From Cristatella mucedo (taxonomy: Eukaryota; Bryozoa; Phylactolaemata; Cristatellidae): DNA of 64,000 nucleotides. A program made the position numbers and the translations under genes. The notes beneath the pieces are model-generated. The model did not search any database and was not told the DNA's origin. It worked only from the letters and a program-made list of their open reading frames with translations. Below, in pieces: positions 13,143 to 23,489 of the stretch. The stretch is taken from NCBI GenBank assembly GCA_009760855.2, contig WPIO01000020.1, positions 248,001-312,000 of the forward strand. Reading direction: 5' to 3'. Positions within the stretch are counted from its first letter, which is position 1. Every line of letters begins with the position of its first letter.

Positions 13143-13444
13143 GCAAACTGTATGCGGCTGTTTTATAGTCCGCTGCTGCTAATGGCCCATTGGCATTTAT
13201 GGCGAGCCTGCCAGCTAATGGCCCGTCGGCAGTTATGGTGGTGATGATAGACTTATGAGGGCATGAGTCGCGGTTTTGGGGGTGAATAAATTCGAGATGC
13301 TCGGACGGAAGCTCTGCGCCCGGCGCCACCTGGCGGCGAGTTCTGGGTTGATTGGGGTTTGGAGAGCCGCTGAGCGATGGCGGGAAAATATATTTTAGTA
13401 CGCGTTTGCGACTGAGCTTCCCTTGTTTCCTTGCTTTGCTAGAG

Positions 13445-13640
13445 ATATAGCCTTCGGAGGATTTGAGGCTGGCTGGAGGCACAGCTGGGCGACTTGAGTC
13501 AGAAAGAGCGGGTGACATTGCACAAAACTCGATTAGGAAGTATTACGGATCGGTAGGCTGCAGCAAGAGAATGGCGGGAACTAAAAGCGAGCGGTGCGAT
13601 TTTGAAGTCGGAGCGCAATCAAGGGGAGGGGACACCACAC
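13445..13640 (-). mobile_element. weak LINE-derived fragment
   Basis: Sequence such as CGACTTGAGTCAGAAAGAGC and CAGCAAGAGAATGGCG resembles the reverse-oriented LINE at about 40.68-40.77 kb (ACGATTTGAGTCAGAAGAGT and GGCAAGAGAGTGAAGG). It is short and decayed. Confidence 0.35.
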
Positions 13641-14690
13641 TAGCAGGCTACTCGGTCAGAATCGTAACGTTGTGCGTTGCAGGGCAAGAATCGGAGATCG
13701 ATTCACCTATCGGCAATAGGGTAAGTCGGCCTCTGAAGCCAATACACCAAAAACATGCATGCTATGTATCCTGAACCAACTCTTTTCGGGCCATTAGAGA
13801 TCTTATTCAACAAATGCCGACGGCCAAGTCGCGATTCTTTAATGGTATCCATTGAGAGAGATACCTCCAATTTTTACGACACGTTTCTATTATCGTGCTA
13901 GCCGTAAGTCCGCTCTGGGTGACAGATCGGATGAGAGTAGCTTTCATACATTGGGTACATTGCGAATAAGGCCAATCCCCATCACAATTGACCCAGGTGC
14001 TCGCAATATTCCATGAAAATAGTTTTACAAGCAATCTTTCGCCCCCAGGTTGCAACGGACGTGAACAAATAACAAGATTTTGCGGCTCAGCGAAAATGTA
14101 GTTGACTTGAACACGCACAGCACTGCGGTCCCAGAGCGAGAGCAACTGACAACAATGCGGCCGAGTCTTAAGATGTCCGATGGCAACAGGGTCTTAAGAT
14201 GGCTGAGTCTTTAGACCCTAAGCTCTAGCATTCGATTAGATTAGATTAGCACCAGCGGGCGACGCCTACGTAACAGGTTCTGCTATCGGATTTAAAGGTG
14301 AACATTTTTTCAAGCCGGTAGCCAGTGACTTCTTGAAAGCTTACAAAAATATATACAAATACTGCGTTACCTTGACTCGTGAGTGTCCCAACTAACGAGT
14401 ATTTAGAGATACGAGCCGTATCTTGGCCGATTTTTCGCTTATTGTTGAGAATTAAATTCGGATTACAAGCCAGCTTCAGAGACTCGACCGCTGGTTGGCG
14501 CAGCGAACGCCGCAACATCCACCCAGAATCCCGTGGCTCACTCGCTCACTTTAAGCGGTTAGATCTCAGCGGAAGCATCAGCGTCGTGCTCGAACTTCCA
14601 CTTGCAGTCATTTCGCAAAACTTTGTTTTCCAGCCACGGATCTGAAGAAAGTGAGTGCGAAAGACAGCGCTGATAAGAAGAAGCAGAAGC
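13641..14690. other. unassigned non-coding DNA
   Basis: No gene or repeat family recognised. A short ATTAGATTAG repeat is at about 14235-14247. Confidence 0.35.
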
Positions 14691-14691
14691 G

Positions 14692-14762
14692 GAGGATTAA
14701 GATTAAGGATTAAGATTTAAGATTAATGATTAATTAGGATTAGGATTAAGATTAGGAAGAAG
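14692..14762. repeat. degenerate GATTA(A/G)GATTA repeat
   Basis: Repeated GGATTAAGATTA/GATTAGGATTA units precede a GAAGAAGAAGAAGCAG run. The period varies between 6 and 7 bp. Confidence 0.7.
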
Positions 14763-14795
14763 AAGAAGCAGAAGTGGAGGATGGTGTGCATTAAG

Positions 14796-15292
14796 TTAAG
14801 AAAAGAACTATCGAAAAATATGACCAATGTGTGCGTGTAGTCGACTGGGTGAAGAAGTACAAGCGTAGCAATTCTGTGATCTGCATCATACTGAAGCAGA
14901 TGGAGTCGATAAAAGCTTTAACGCCAGCCAAGGGCGTTAAGATAATTTATAAACAGCGGGCATGTATCCATGAGCGAACAGAGACCCTGCTGATGGTGTA
15001 GTTCACGGAAAAGCAGTTCGCAGAAGACAATATGAGACTGCGATGGAGGCAATAATGTGACAGAAGGCACGAGCTAATTGATTTGCTACAGCATAATCAA
15101 GGCACTTCAATGCATCAACGGACGAGCCGTCGGGTGAGTCGTTTCAAGCCAGTCAAGGCTGGTTCTAGTTAACAAAGAGGACCGGCATTCACTTCGTTGT
15201 CAGGCATGATGAAGCAGCGAGCGTGGATATGAAGGCGGCTGAAAATTTCGTCCACACCTTTGCTGGAATAATACCAGCCGAGGTGTGCTCCG
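14796..15292 (+). pseudogene. pogo/Tigger-type transposase remnant (CENP-B-like)
   Basis: The first reading frame (14796-14998) gives an N-terminal CENP-B/pogo helix-turn-helix: IEKYDQCVRVVDWVKKYKRS, then ILKQMESIKALTPAKGVK and RACIHERTETLLMV. An in-frame TAG at 14999-15001 and a TAA near 15054 interrupt it. After a frameshift near 15122 the second DNA-binding part appears as GESFQASQGWF, followed by RTGIHFVVRHDEAASVDMKA and AENFVHTFAGIIPAEVC. The pattern (F)KASRGWF..F..R.GI......GEAAS.D..AAE.F is characteristic of Tigger/TIGD transposases. The DDE catalytic domain is missing or unrecognisable, so this is a dead truncated copy. No terminal repeats were found. Confidence 0.75.
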
Positions 15293-15299
15293 CAAACGG

Positions 15300-15837
15300 T
15301 ATCGATTCAGCGGATCTAGCCATTGGGTATCTCCTACTATTGTTCTGCATTGCCTTCGATAACCAGTAAGTTCATTATTGTCAATGTCGAATACGAGAAT
15401 ACACGCACCCACGCACACACCCTTCGCAAGACTACCTGCGGCCTGCGTTAGGATTGTACTTAACGTAGCCAACCCACGATTGTCTAAAAATTCTGCTATT
15501 CTGCGAGCATCTACAACAGCTAGCAAGTTAAGCAATATATATATATATATATATATATATATGGTTATGCAGAGAGAAATTCGCTTATTTTGGCATTTTT
15601 ATTGTGTGCGGGCATAATGAAATGCAATGTTTACGTTATTCAAAGTCATTGTCGTGCTGTGCTACAAGCATGCTACCACGAAAATGTTTAATGCATGTCA
15701 GTGTGCTATGCCATAGACAGACAGTGCTCGTTTTCCATTGATAGCACTCTCACTTCGTGGCCATTTTTTGAGTGTTCGCGTGCATCTTGGACCTTGAGGT
15801 CAAGGTTCCTAAGCAAAGGAAAGTAAAAAAACGGTGA
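15300..15837. other. unassigned DNA with (AT)n tract
   Basis: A (TA)n tract lies at 15535-15562. The stretch just after the Tigger remnant might hold more of the element but shows no catalytic motif. Confidence 0.4.
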
Positions 15838-15838
15838 T

Positions 15839-16010
15839 GGCTGGCCGATTTATCAGCCTCATTGAGCAGGCAGAAGAGCCCGTCGAGGCTATCGCACTCG
15901 CTTGCACTGGGTAACACAGAATTTTCTGCTGTAGGACTCGAACCCACAATCTGGGTCGTGAAGTGAGAGCAGCTTATTGTAAACCAACCGAATTACCGCT
16001 GTAACTCACG
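15839..16010 (-). mobile_element. SINE-B copy
   Basis: Inverted tail GGCTGGCCGATTTATCAGCC, internal GGCAGAAGAGCC...GAGGCTATCGCAC...GCTTGCA, then the B-box complement GGACTCGAACCCACAAT and an A-box-side ending. The tRNA-derived head and the TTTAATCAGC-type end define SINE-B in this window. Confidence 0.65.
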
Positions 16011-17057
16011 AAGAAATGAGGTGGCTGGCTACTTGGTGTACCAACAGTGCCATCACCATCACCGGTGGGCACAGACTATTGACGTGTAAAAAGCATCGCG
16101 AATTGGTGCAATTTGTATGGATTATCACCTCTTGCACCGGAAATAAAGCGTCTAGGTGGCGCTAATTCCAGTTATCGAATGATTTTCAATCGACTAGTAT
16201 TTAATGTCTTCATTTCCGTAGCACCGGGAAATTGACAAGATAGACATCAGCCGAGAGTTCTCTAGCACTGCACACGGTAGGTAAACGCGCTGGCCAATCG
16301 TATTCTACTCAGACAATCCGAACGATGTCTGTGCTAGTGGTGAAGCCTCTCTGCTACTAAGAGCAATTCGAAACCTATTTTGGCGACCGATCGATGGAAA
16401 GCGACTGTAATTTTTACCCTTAGCACAACCGGTCAGAGAACGGTTTAGCTTGCTGTGCAGTTTGAAAGCCAACATTTTTGCTGGCATTTCGGTGGCCAGC
16501 TAGCTGAAGGTCTTGATTCCATTCTACTGTTTGTGTCGAAATGGGTTGAAGAGTAGCTTGACGTTTCCGGCACATCTTGGCTACACCAGAAAGGTCCACT
16601 GAACCCAAGCCATCTTTCACAGATACATCTGCGCTATGTACTTCCTCAAAGTCTCTCATCCTAATTCTTCTGCTCCTCGAGCACTTTCTTTGATGCGTGA
16701 GAGGAATGCTATTTGGCAGCGGATTATGGCTCAGGCTTTGCCACAGAAGCAGGAAGCATTGAGGCGGAAGCACGTGCTTCGTGCGCACGAAACAAAGCTA
16801 GACAGGAGCACAATTTACTTGTCTAAATGCCAGACTATTAGCTTTTAATAGTTTAGTAAGCTATGCTCGACTAGTTTATGCAATATGGATGATTAATCGA
16901 AGAGGAAGTCAAAGGTTAGTGCTGATGACACAGCGGTCATTATTTTTTATTGTTGGCTGGATGCCTTACTTTCAACAGGAACGCAGCCTGTACCATTTTC
17001 GGAACTGCGTGGCAAGAACCAGACATTTAGAGGTAAAGGTCTGTTATCTGCTACACA
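16011..17057. other. unassigned non-coding DNA
   Basis: A 122-codon minus-strand open frame (16420-16788) lacks recognisable domains. No repeat recognised. Confidence 0.35.
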
Positions 17058-17226
17058 TCTGGTTTGGTCCAGCGGCTAAGGTGCTCGCTCCGACCAAGGT
17101 CTGGCCAGGGCTCGAGCCCTGAGGCATATGTGAAGCGCCTGAATAAATAAATTACGTTCTCTTAGGACGCTATACAAATGAATTATATATATATATATAT
17201 TATATATATATATTATATATATATCT
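17058..17226 (+). mobile_element. SINE-A copy running into an (AT)n tract
   Basis: Head CTGGTTTGGTCCAGCGGCTA, AGGTGCTCGCTCCGACCAAG, B-box-like GGGCTCGAGCCC. Tail GTGAAGCGCCTGAATA, GTTCTCTTAGGACGCTATAC, AAATGAATTATATATAT. The AT microsatellite starts exactly at the SINE end. Confidence 0.75.
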
Positions 17227-17229
17227 ACA

Positions 17230-18035
17230 CACACTGTTTTCGCGATCTGTTCGCTGAGCAATAGAGCATACGCACAAATACGTATGAGTCGGCGTCGTAG
17301 CCACTTAGTAAATGTGGCTAAGGGCAAGTAAGGAAATGCAACACAGATACTCGGCGAATTTTTAGACTCCCGTTCTCTCACCAAAGTCCATTATTTGGAT
17401 CGGAGCTGGCTATCATGATTGCCGTCATGTATTTACAAGTAGACATACTCGTGGACCTGTGAACGTACTGCTACAGGTACCGAGCGCAGCTTGAGGACTG
17501 AAGGCGATTTTTGTTCCCCTCTTTCCAGCTCCAGTTTCGCTCTTTGGGAGTTTCGATGTAAATTTTTGACTAGCATTTAATCCGCTAAATATTCGAGGGC
17601 TTAGTCCTGCGTTGATATGCAACAAGGTGAATGATTTAGCGAGCCCATTTCAACGAGTTTTTCTTTCAAAACGATCCCGCCCGCCTGCCATCCCGGCTGT
17701 GTGGATTCGCTTAGGTGCCTTGGTTGAGACCTGAAGCGTGTTCTGTAAGTGCTGCACCTGAATCCAAAATTCGAACTGACTTTATTTGGACTGAAAAATA
17801 GCTAGCCGATGCGTGTAGGCATGTACAAGTTAACACCGACAATCTTGACTGAGCACGCCTGGCGCCTGGTGTCGCCGTTACGACCGAATTTCGGTTCTGC
17901 ATGTCCCCGCGTCCCGTTTGCGGGCGCGATTTGAAAATGGGGGAATATGAGAAAAAAGCACAGAAATTGCTGCGGCATACGGAAATGACACACGATGCGT
18001 TCGGCTAGGATGTACCCATGGAGGACTTGCATGTG
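17230..18035. other. unassigned non-coding DNA
   Basis: No exon or repeat family recognised. Confidence 0.35.
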
Positions 18036-18525
18036 AACTAAAACGCATCTATTTATGACAGCATTTAGTGCAATGGTTCTCAACCTTCCAAATGCCGCCA
18101 CCCTTTAATACGTGCTTCGTTGTTTCGTGTTGTGTTTTCGTGTTGTGGCGACCCCAAACATAAAATTATTTTGTGCAAAATGTGGAAATGCGTGTTTTCC
18201 GATGGTCTTAGGCGACCCCTGTGAAAGGGTCGTTCGGCCCCCCTAAAGGGTTGCGACCCACAGGTTGAGAACCCCTAATTTAGTGGGTCCCTGTGATTCG
18301 TCCTTTATGTGCTTATGCGTGCTAACACTGCTGCATGCTACCACTAACCACACTTGCATGCTGACCCTGTGCATGTCACCCTTAAGTCGGTTATTCTTGT
18401 TGTTTATTGAGCATACGACCACTAACCATTTGATCGTGCTTCCTTTGCAGCAATTGTAAAGTGCATAGAAAGAGATTCGAGAGTTCTCTGAGGGCGCTTT
18501 ATCAAATGTATTATTATTATTGCGT
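18036..18525 (+). mobile_element. LINE 3' end split by a SPIN-type MITE
   Basis: The left part AACTAAAACGCATCTATTTATGACAGC encodes the ORF2 end, here read in pieces as LKTHLFMTA. After the MITE, TAGTGGGTCCCTGTGATTCG continues into the usual 3' UTR (TTTATGTGCTTATGCGTGCT, GCATGCTGACCCTGTGCATG) and the hairpin tail ending in TTATTATTATTG. The two halves match the uninterrupted copies at 24.9 and 29.4 kb. Confidence 0.8.
18071..18277. mobile_element. SPIN-type hAT MITE, copy 2 (207 bp)
   Basis: Left end CAATGGTTCTCAACCTTCCA, inverted right end TAGGGGTTCTCAACCTGTGG. Flanks are ATTTAGTG at 18063-18070 and again at 18278-18285, an exact 8-bp duplication. The interior carries GATGGTCTTAGGCGACCCCT, GTGAAAGGGTCGTTCGGCCC and GTTGTGGCGACCCCAAACAT, the same blocks as copy 1. 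It interrupts a LINE tail, so it is younger than that LINE copy. Confidence 0.88.
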
Positions 18526-20655
18526 AAATGCGCCTCCCGTCTTGTGGAATGTCAGTAATACTACCTAGCTTCACCGTCATTGGCATGTTACCATGCTCTT
18601 TAAGCGAACCATTGGCATTTTCTTGCCCTTTAGCGTCGGCGTTCTAGATCACTGGTTACATGTCAAGATTGGTAGCGAAGTGTTGCAGTGTCTGGCCCCT
18701 GCGCACCTTTTGCTGTCTGCTGCTGTTGCATAGCTAATTTGTAAATCCGACGTATGTTTTTGCCAAGCAGCACACACGTTGATAGGCTCATAGACACGAG
18801 ACCCGCCTTTTTACACAACTATTTAGAGACCCACCAGTATCTGCAAGGTTTTTTCTCGTTTGACCGAGAGTGGTTCTCCAAATACCTCCAATGTTCATGC
18901 TGTTGTTGTGCAGTGTAGCAACTTATACGTACACATATTGATAATACGTGCCCTTCAACTTAACCTGTCCAAGTGGTAATGGTGCATTTTAGTAGCTGCC
19001 GTCGACTTACTGGATGTTCTGGAAGTCTTCTTGCTGATTCAATAGCTTTTCAGAGTCGCTGGAAAAAGACGAGCTAAGTCTTGCAAAAGTCTCAGTAGGG
19101 ATTGCCACGAGCAGGGTTGCAGTACAACATCTGCATGCCAGCAACGGTCGTTCTGGTGGGGCACATCCTGCTATAGCAGTGATCTTTTAGTAATAAAGCG
19201 ACGTCTGGTGGGTGTACCGAATCGCATGGTGAGTGGTATGCATACGTGGTGCATTGTTTCTTTTTTAAATTCTTGACCAGACATATTACCTATTTTGTCT
19301 GCTGTGAAAGCAGTCGAGACAATATAGTACAAGAGTTCGACCATCCGCTGTAGCTATTGAAACACGGGCATGCTAAATTGATAAGACCGTGACAGTGCCG
19401 GAGATTCCTAAAAGCTCCCGAATAATTAATAATTAGAAATTAGAAATATGATATGCAGTTTCGACCACATAAAAAAGCGATCATAAGTGCTGATAAATCA
19501 CGTTTTTCCCTATGGCTGGTGCTGTGCACATGTAGTCCTCTGTGGCTTTGTAATGTACAAGTCTGCTTTAACGATGTGGATTTTTTTACTATGGTCTTGC
19601 TACAAAGGAAGCACGATCTAATGGTTTGTGGGATGGTGTCTGTATTACTTACTAGTCATCTGATATTTTGTCTATTCTTGGGATGTGCTCTTTTTGAGGA
19701 ACCGTCTTTTGGCAGTGTTTAATGTGGTTTCCATGTGTTCTGATGACGGAGACAATTGCTGATCTATCCCATGATGTTTGCGTTTCGATGACTTGGGAGG
19801 CTGCTTCTTTTGCTTGTCATAATTTCTCCATGGCTCTTTCTTGGGCTATGTCAGTGAGATTGAACTTGGTGGATGTCATGCGGTGATCTTAGTATCTCTG
19901 AATGTCAACAAGCTTCGTGAGGGTACCACCACCATGCTACTTTTGCCGAGTTTATATATTGCAGAAGCAAATGGATTGGACTTCCGGTTCCAATTTGTAG
20001 TAACCTAGGTGGTCACTGGGTTTCGAAAATCTGCCAGTGCCTGTATGCTCAGCTGAGAGATGATGTGCTGGGTGCTGGTCATCTTACCCTACAGACTGTT
20101 TAACTTGATGTAATCCATATAAGACTGCATTAGCAAGACGATGATGCCAGGGGATATACACGAAAGGTCACGGTTGCTATCGTTTGTGAACCGGTGCGCG
20201 GAGGTTTGCACCTCCTTGTGTTGTATACGCTAATCATGTACTAGTTAGAAGATAGTTTTTGGCCATCTAATGAAATAAAGCTGAAGCTGAAGGCGTTAGC
20301 CCGTCTCCAGCCGAATGAAGTGCCGGTGACCCAAATGTCAGGAAAGTCCAGGGTTCAGAAGATATATTGAAGCCCAGCTCGATGCTGTTTCAGCATTCGG
20401 TGATAATGATTAAGACATCTACAACGACAGCTGTTAAATGGTCATCTGAAAATCCTCGATAACTATTTATGTTGGGGCCGATGAGGTGACAAAGCCAAAA
20501 GTAAGCATTTACCGTAGAAGGTTATGCTACTTTTCTTTTATTACCATGGCCTTAATTAAGGAGGGGCAGTGAAACGTTGGCATGCTAAATCGGTCAGATT
20601 ATGATAGTGCTAGAGATTTGTAGTGATTTCTGAATTATACTAGTTAAGATTTGGA
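18526..20655. other. unassigned non-coding DNA
   Basis: About 2.1 kb without a supported exon. Minus-strand frames near 19.8-20.4 kb contain short decayed protein-like stretches that I could not assign. Confidence 0.35.
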
Positions 20656-20657
20656 TA

Positions 20658-20940
20658 TACTCCCTCCTGACTAACGACAGCTCGACATACGAAAATTCAG
20701 AGATACGAACTTGGCCGCGGTCACACAAAATAAATCGAAAAAAGTGTATCTAAGAAAACTTCGAAATCCAAGTGCGGCCAGTAGATTTGACAACAGTTGG
20801 GAAGAAACGATGTCTGATAGCTATGCATTATGGGTACTACAGGCTTTCAGTAGAACGCATCATATTCTTGACTTGGGAAAATTCGACTTACGACAGATTT
20901 TGCGGTCCCTAACTATTTAGTAAGTCGGGGGCTGACTGTA
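20658..20940. mobile_element. Tigger-type MITE with TA target duplication
   Basis: The inverted right end reads TACAGTCAGCCCCCGACTTA and the left end TACTCCCTCCTGACTAACGA. The interior beside each end has repeats of (C)GACTTACGACAG: CGACATACGAAAATTCAGAG on the left, and TTCGACTTACGACAGATTTT on the right. CAGTcagtCCCCGACTTACGA-type ends are typical of Tigger elements, which insert at TA. No coding capacity remains. Confidence 0.65.
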
Positions 20941-21007
20941 TCATTAACAATGGGCTTAGACCGTATAAAAGCCATCTGGGTGATGGTTAATCAGCTATGT
21001 GTTATTA

Positions 21008-21108
21008 TTCGACCATGATACTTTGCAGGGAATGTAAAGTGCCAAGAAAGAGGCCAAGTTCTCTGAGGTTGCTATACAAATGTATTATTATTATTATTAT
21101 TATTGCTG
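21008..21108 (+). repeat. LINE 3' tail
   Basis: GCAGGGAATGTAAAGTGCCA, AGAAAGAGGCCAAGTTCTCT, GAGGTTGCTATACAAATGTA and (TTA)n. It ends about 290 bp upstream of the ARL14EP-like start codon, so it may lie near the promoter of that gene. Confidence 0.7.
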
Positions 21109-21394
21109 ACTCTGTACCCATGTAGCCCCGTCAGTGAATGATTGAATGATGCATAATCTTGCCGGGGACGACTCGAGCCTTATGGCTAACTCTGGTTCTT
21201 AGGACTGGGTTGGTTCATGCATATGTGTCGATTGTATATTTTCTTTTTATTAGTAATGATGCTATTAGACGAGTCTTTGCTCGAAAATGTTACAAATAAC
21301 CTGGATCAATGCCTGTGCCAGATGTGATCAGCCCTGCATATGCACCGATGATTGCTTTTGTAGTACCAAGGTAGAAGCGAAAGGAGCTGAAGTG

Positions 21395-21858
21395 ATGGCT
21401 AACAACGTGGCAGGTACTAGTAAAAGTAGCAGCGTTGCCCGTGCCACGAAAAGCACATCCGGTGGCTTCCGTGGCCTCAAAAAAGGAGAGGCCGATGAGA
21501 GCAAACGTCAACTGGCTGCCGCGGCTCAAAATGCACCAGATGCGGTGGCTGCTAATGACAGGAGCTGCAGCCCTAGCTCGGTCGAAGGCCCCGAAGAGAA
21601 GCGCAGCAGACGTCGGCAGCAGACAGATGCCGACAGTGCAGCATCTGCATCAGAGACCAACGGCATAGTGCCCACGGCTGGTGGATCGTCGCCACGCAGG
21701 TGTCGCTGGCTGCTCCAGAGCACCTCCAAGCCGGCGGCGCATCAAACAAGTGGCGCACGTTTGTCGAAGGAGAGCAGACCTGATTTCTTGGATGACTTCG
21801 ATCCTGATAGCAGCTCGCGCGAGATGCGCAAAGTCCACAGGAGAATTGCCGAGGACAG
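21395..21858 (+). CDS. ARL14EP-like: ARL14 effector protein-like, exon 1
   Basis: First coding exon of a two-exon homologue of ARL14EP (ARF7EP), which in human links ARL14 to an actin motor in vesicle transport. The family function in this organism is inferred. I start at ATG 21395 (MANNVAGTSK); an in-frame ATG at 21287 would add 36 residues. Residues 1-125 are low-complexity, rich in Ser, Ala, Lys and Glu, with a basic run (EEKRSRRRQQTD). The last 35 residues carry the conserved linker DFLDDFDPDSSSREMRKVHR-RIAED seen in invertebrate family members. The exon ends after AG of a split Arg codon, followed by donor GTATTTG at 21859. Two LINE tails flank the exon. Confidence 0.8.
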
Positions 21859-22429
21859 GTATTTGTACTCTGTGTACTGCTACTGCTTTGTGTCGTACTT
21901 CTGATTGTGATAAGCTTAAACTTATGATGCTGTGTTGACGAGTAGACTGTATGTGTTGCAAATAGCAATTTTTGGAGCTTTTGTTTTGCTGCCATGACGG
22001 CTTAGGAAGGCGTTCGCATGTATTTATCAATGCTACCTGCAAAATGAGATACACATATCGGTGTGGGAAACGTTGAGATTCGTCATTCATAGGTTTCCCT
22101 TCAGCAGTGATTTGGTATGCTGTTCCTGAAGACTTGGAAAAGATGAGAAGATGTAGCTAGAGTGATACGTGTTCGTGTTATCGTTGCTGATATGACTCTT
22201 CCCTTTTGGGCCACGCTTGACTCTCATGGCTGAGTGTGACTGCATATAGCTGTCGATAAGAGACGCTAAGTTAATGTTGAGTTAGTGGCACTGGACGTGT
22301 GGGTGATGGCATGTCTATGTAGACTGCTTACTAGGCATGTAATTCGACTGCTAATAAGCTGAAAGAAGAATCAGAAAAGTTAAGTAAAGCATGCCCTTAC
22401 GTTTGTCTTTCGGTTGAACTGCAATGTTT

Positions 22430-22506
22430 CAATTGCATTTCACTTTACAGCAAATGTAAAGCGCCTAGAGAGAGATTAAGTTCTCTGAGGGCGCTTTATC
22501 AAGTGA

Positions 22507-22535
<29 letters not shown>
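22430..22535 (+). repeat. LINE 3' hairpin tail
   Basis: TTTACAGCAAATGTAAAGCG, then CCTAGAGAGAGATTAAGTTC, then TCTGAGGGCGCTTTATCAAG and an (ATT)n run. Stem AAAGCGCC pairs with GGCGCTTT and inner AGAGA with TCTCT. Confidence 0.85.
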
Positions 22536-22539
<4 letters not shown>

Positions 22540-22639
22540 GCACCAGTCAGTTTATGATCGTTAACTAACTTAATTCTCCTGAAGTCTGAATCTCATGAGA
22601 TACACATCGGTGTGGGAATCAACTGCATTCATACTTAGA

Positions 22640-23087
22640 TTGCCATTCTAAAGCTTAACGACGGTAAGACCAACCTAATAGGTATGGGCAAGTCTAGTGT
22701 CACCTTCGAGTTGCAAAAATTACCATCAACATTAGGTCGTGTACCATCACTCCAGTTATGTCTGCTAATAATCTGGGCATGCTATTCGTGCTATTCCAAA
22801 AAAGTCGTCGATTGTTGAGCACATGGCTTCCACTGTCAAGTCGGCCCACTTTCAGCTGGGGAGCATTGCCAAAATCAGGGCCTGCTTAAACAAGGGTACG
22901 ACAGCCCAACAAGTTCACGTGTTTGTGACATCGCCTCTAGACTACTGCAATTCTCTTTATGATGGGCCTCCGGCTAGTACCCTTAATCGGCTGCAACTGG
23001 TGCAAACAACTCAGTAGCTCGTCTGGTCATCAACGGTGTAGCTGCCACATCACACCATTTCTGCCTGAGCTTCGCTGGCTTCCCATG
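22640..23087 (+). mobile_element. LINE reverse-transcriptase C-terminal fragment
   Basis: The translated block includes TVKSAHFQLGSIAKIRACLN, then VFVTSPLDYCNSLYDG and LNRLQLVQ. S(A/V)xxHLxNIxKIR...VxAFVTSRLDYCNSLLxGxP...LQxVQNxAARL is the conserved C-terminal part of L2/CR1-group reverse transcriptases. A frameshift after LQLVQ breaks it, and SINE-B follows at 23088. Confidence 0.8.
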
Positions 23088-23246
23088 GGCCGTGATAGCC
23101 CAGGAAGTAAGGTGCTCGCTCTTCACGACCGAGGTCGTGGGTTGGAATCCTGCAGTGGGCGATCCTTTATTGCCAACTGCTAGCAGTGGTGACAGCTGGC
23201 AAGGCTCTTCAGCTGCTATACAAATGAGGCTGTTAAATCAGCTAAT
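23088..23246 (+). mobile_element. SINE-B copy inserted in LINE
   Basis: Head GCCGTGATAGCCCAGGAAGT, AAGGTGCTCGCTCTTCACGA, B-box-like GTCGTGGGTTGGAATCCTGC. Then GGGCGATCCTTTATTGCC and the end CTATACAAATGAGGCTGTTA, AATCAGCTAATG. The break in the LINE frame coincides with this insertion. Confidence 0.75.
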
Positions 23247-23489
23247 GTTTTTCCTAGCAATGTGACCTACTAATGACTTCATATTTGCACAGACGTGTGG
23301 TTATATTCTTTTAGTACACAGTGTATGGTCAGTTATTGCTTCAAGTAAGGAGTCTACTGATGACCATTCACTTTTCAATGTCTAATACAATTTTCTTCTT
23401 TCATCAAAGCCAAAGGCTGGGCAAGGAGCTAACCTGGGTGCAGTTAAGGAGATGATCGACGGTCGACATCAGCATCGTGTGATTGCGCA

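Noticed and set aside
18901-20400. Further decayed transposase in the minus strand
   Set aside because: Only isolated short protein-like stretches without an ordered motif set.
21287-21394. N-terminal extension of the ARL14EP-like protein from the ATG at 21287
   Set aside because: The 36 extra residues are cysteine-rich and unlike the family; the ATG at 21395 gives a typical start. Left as an alternative.
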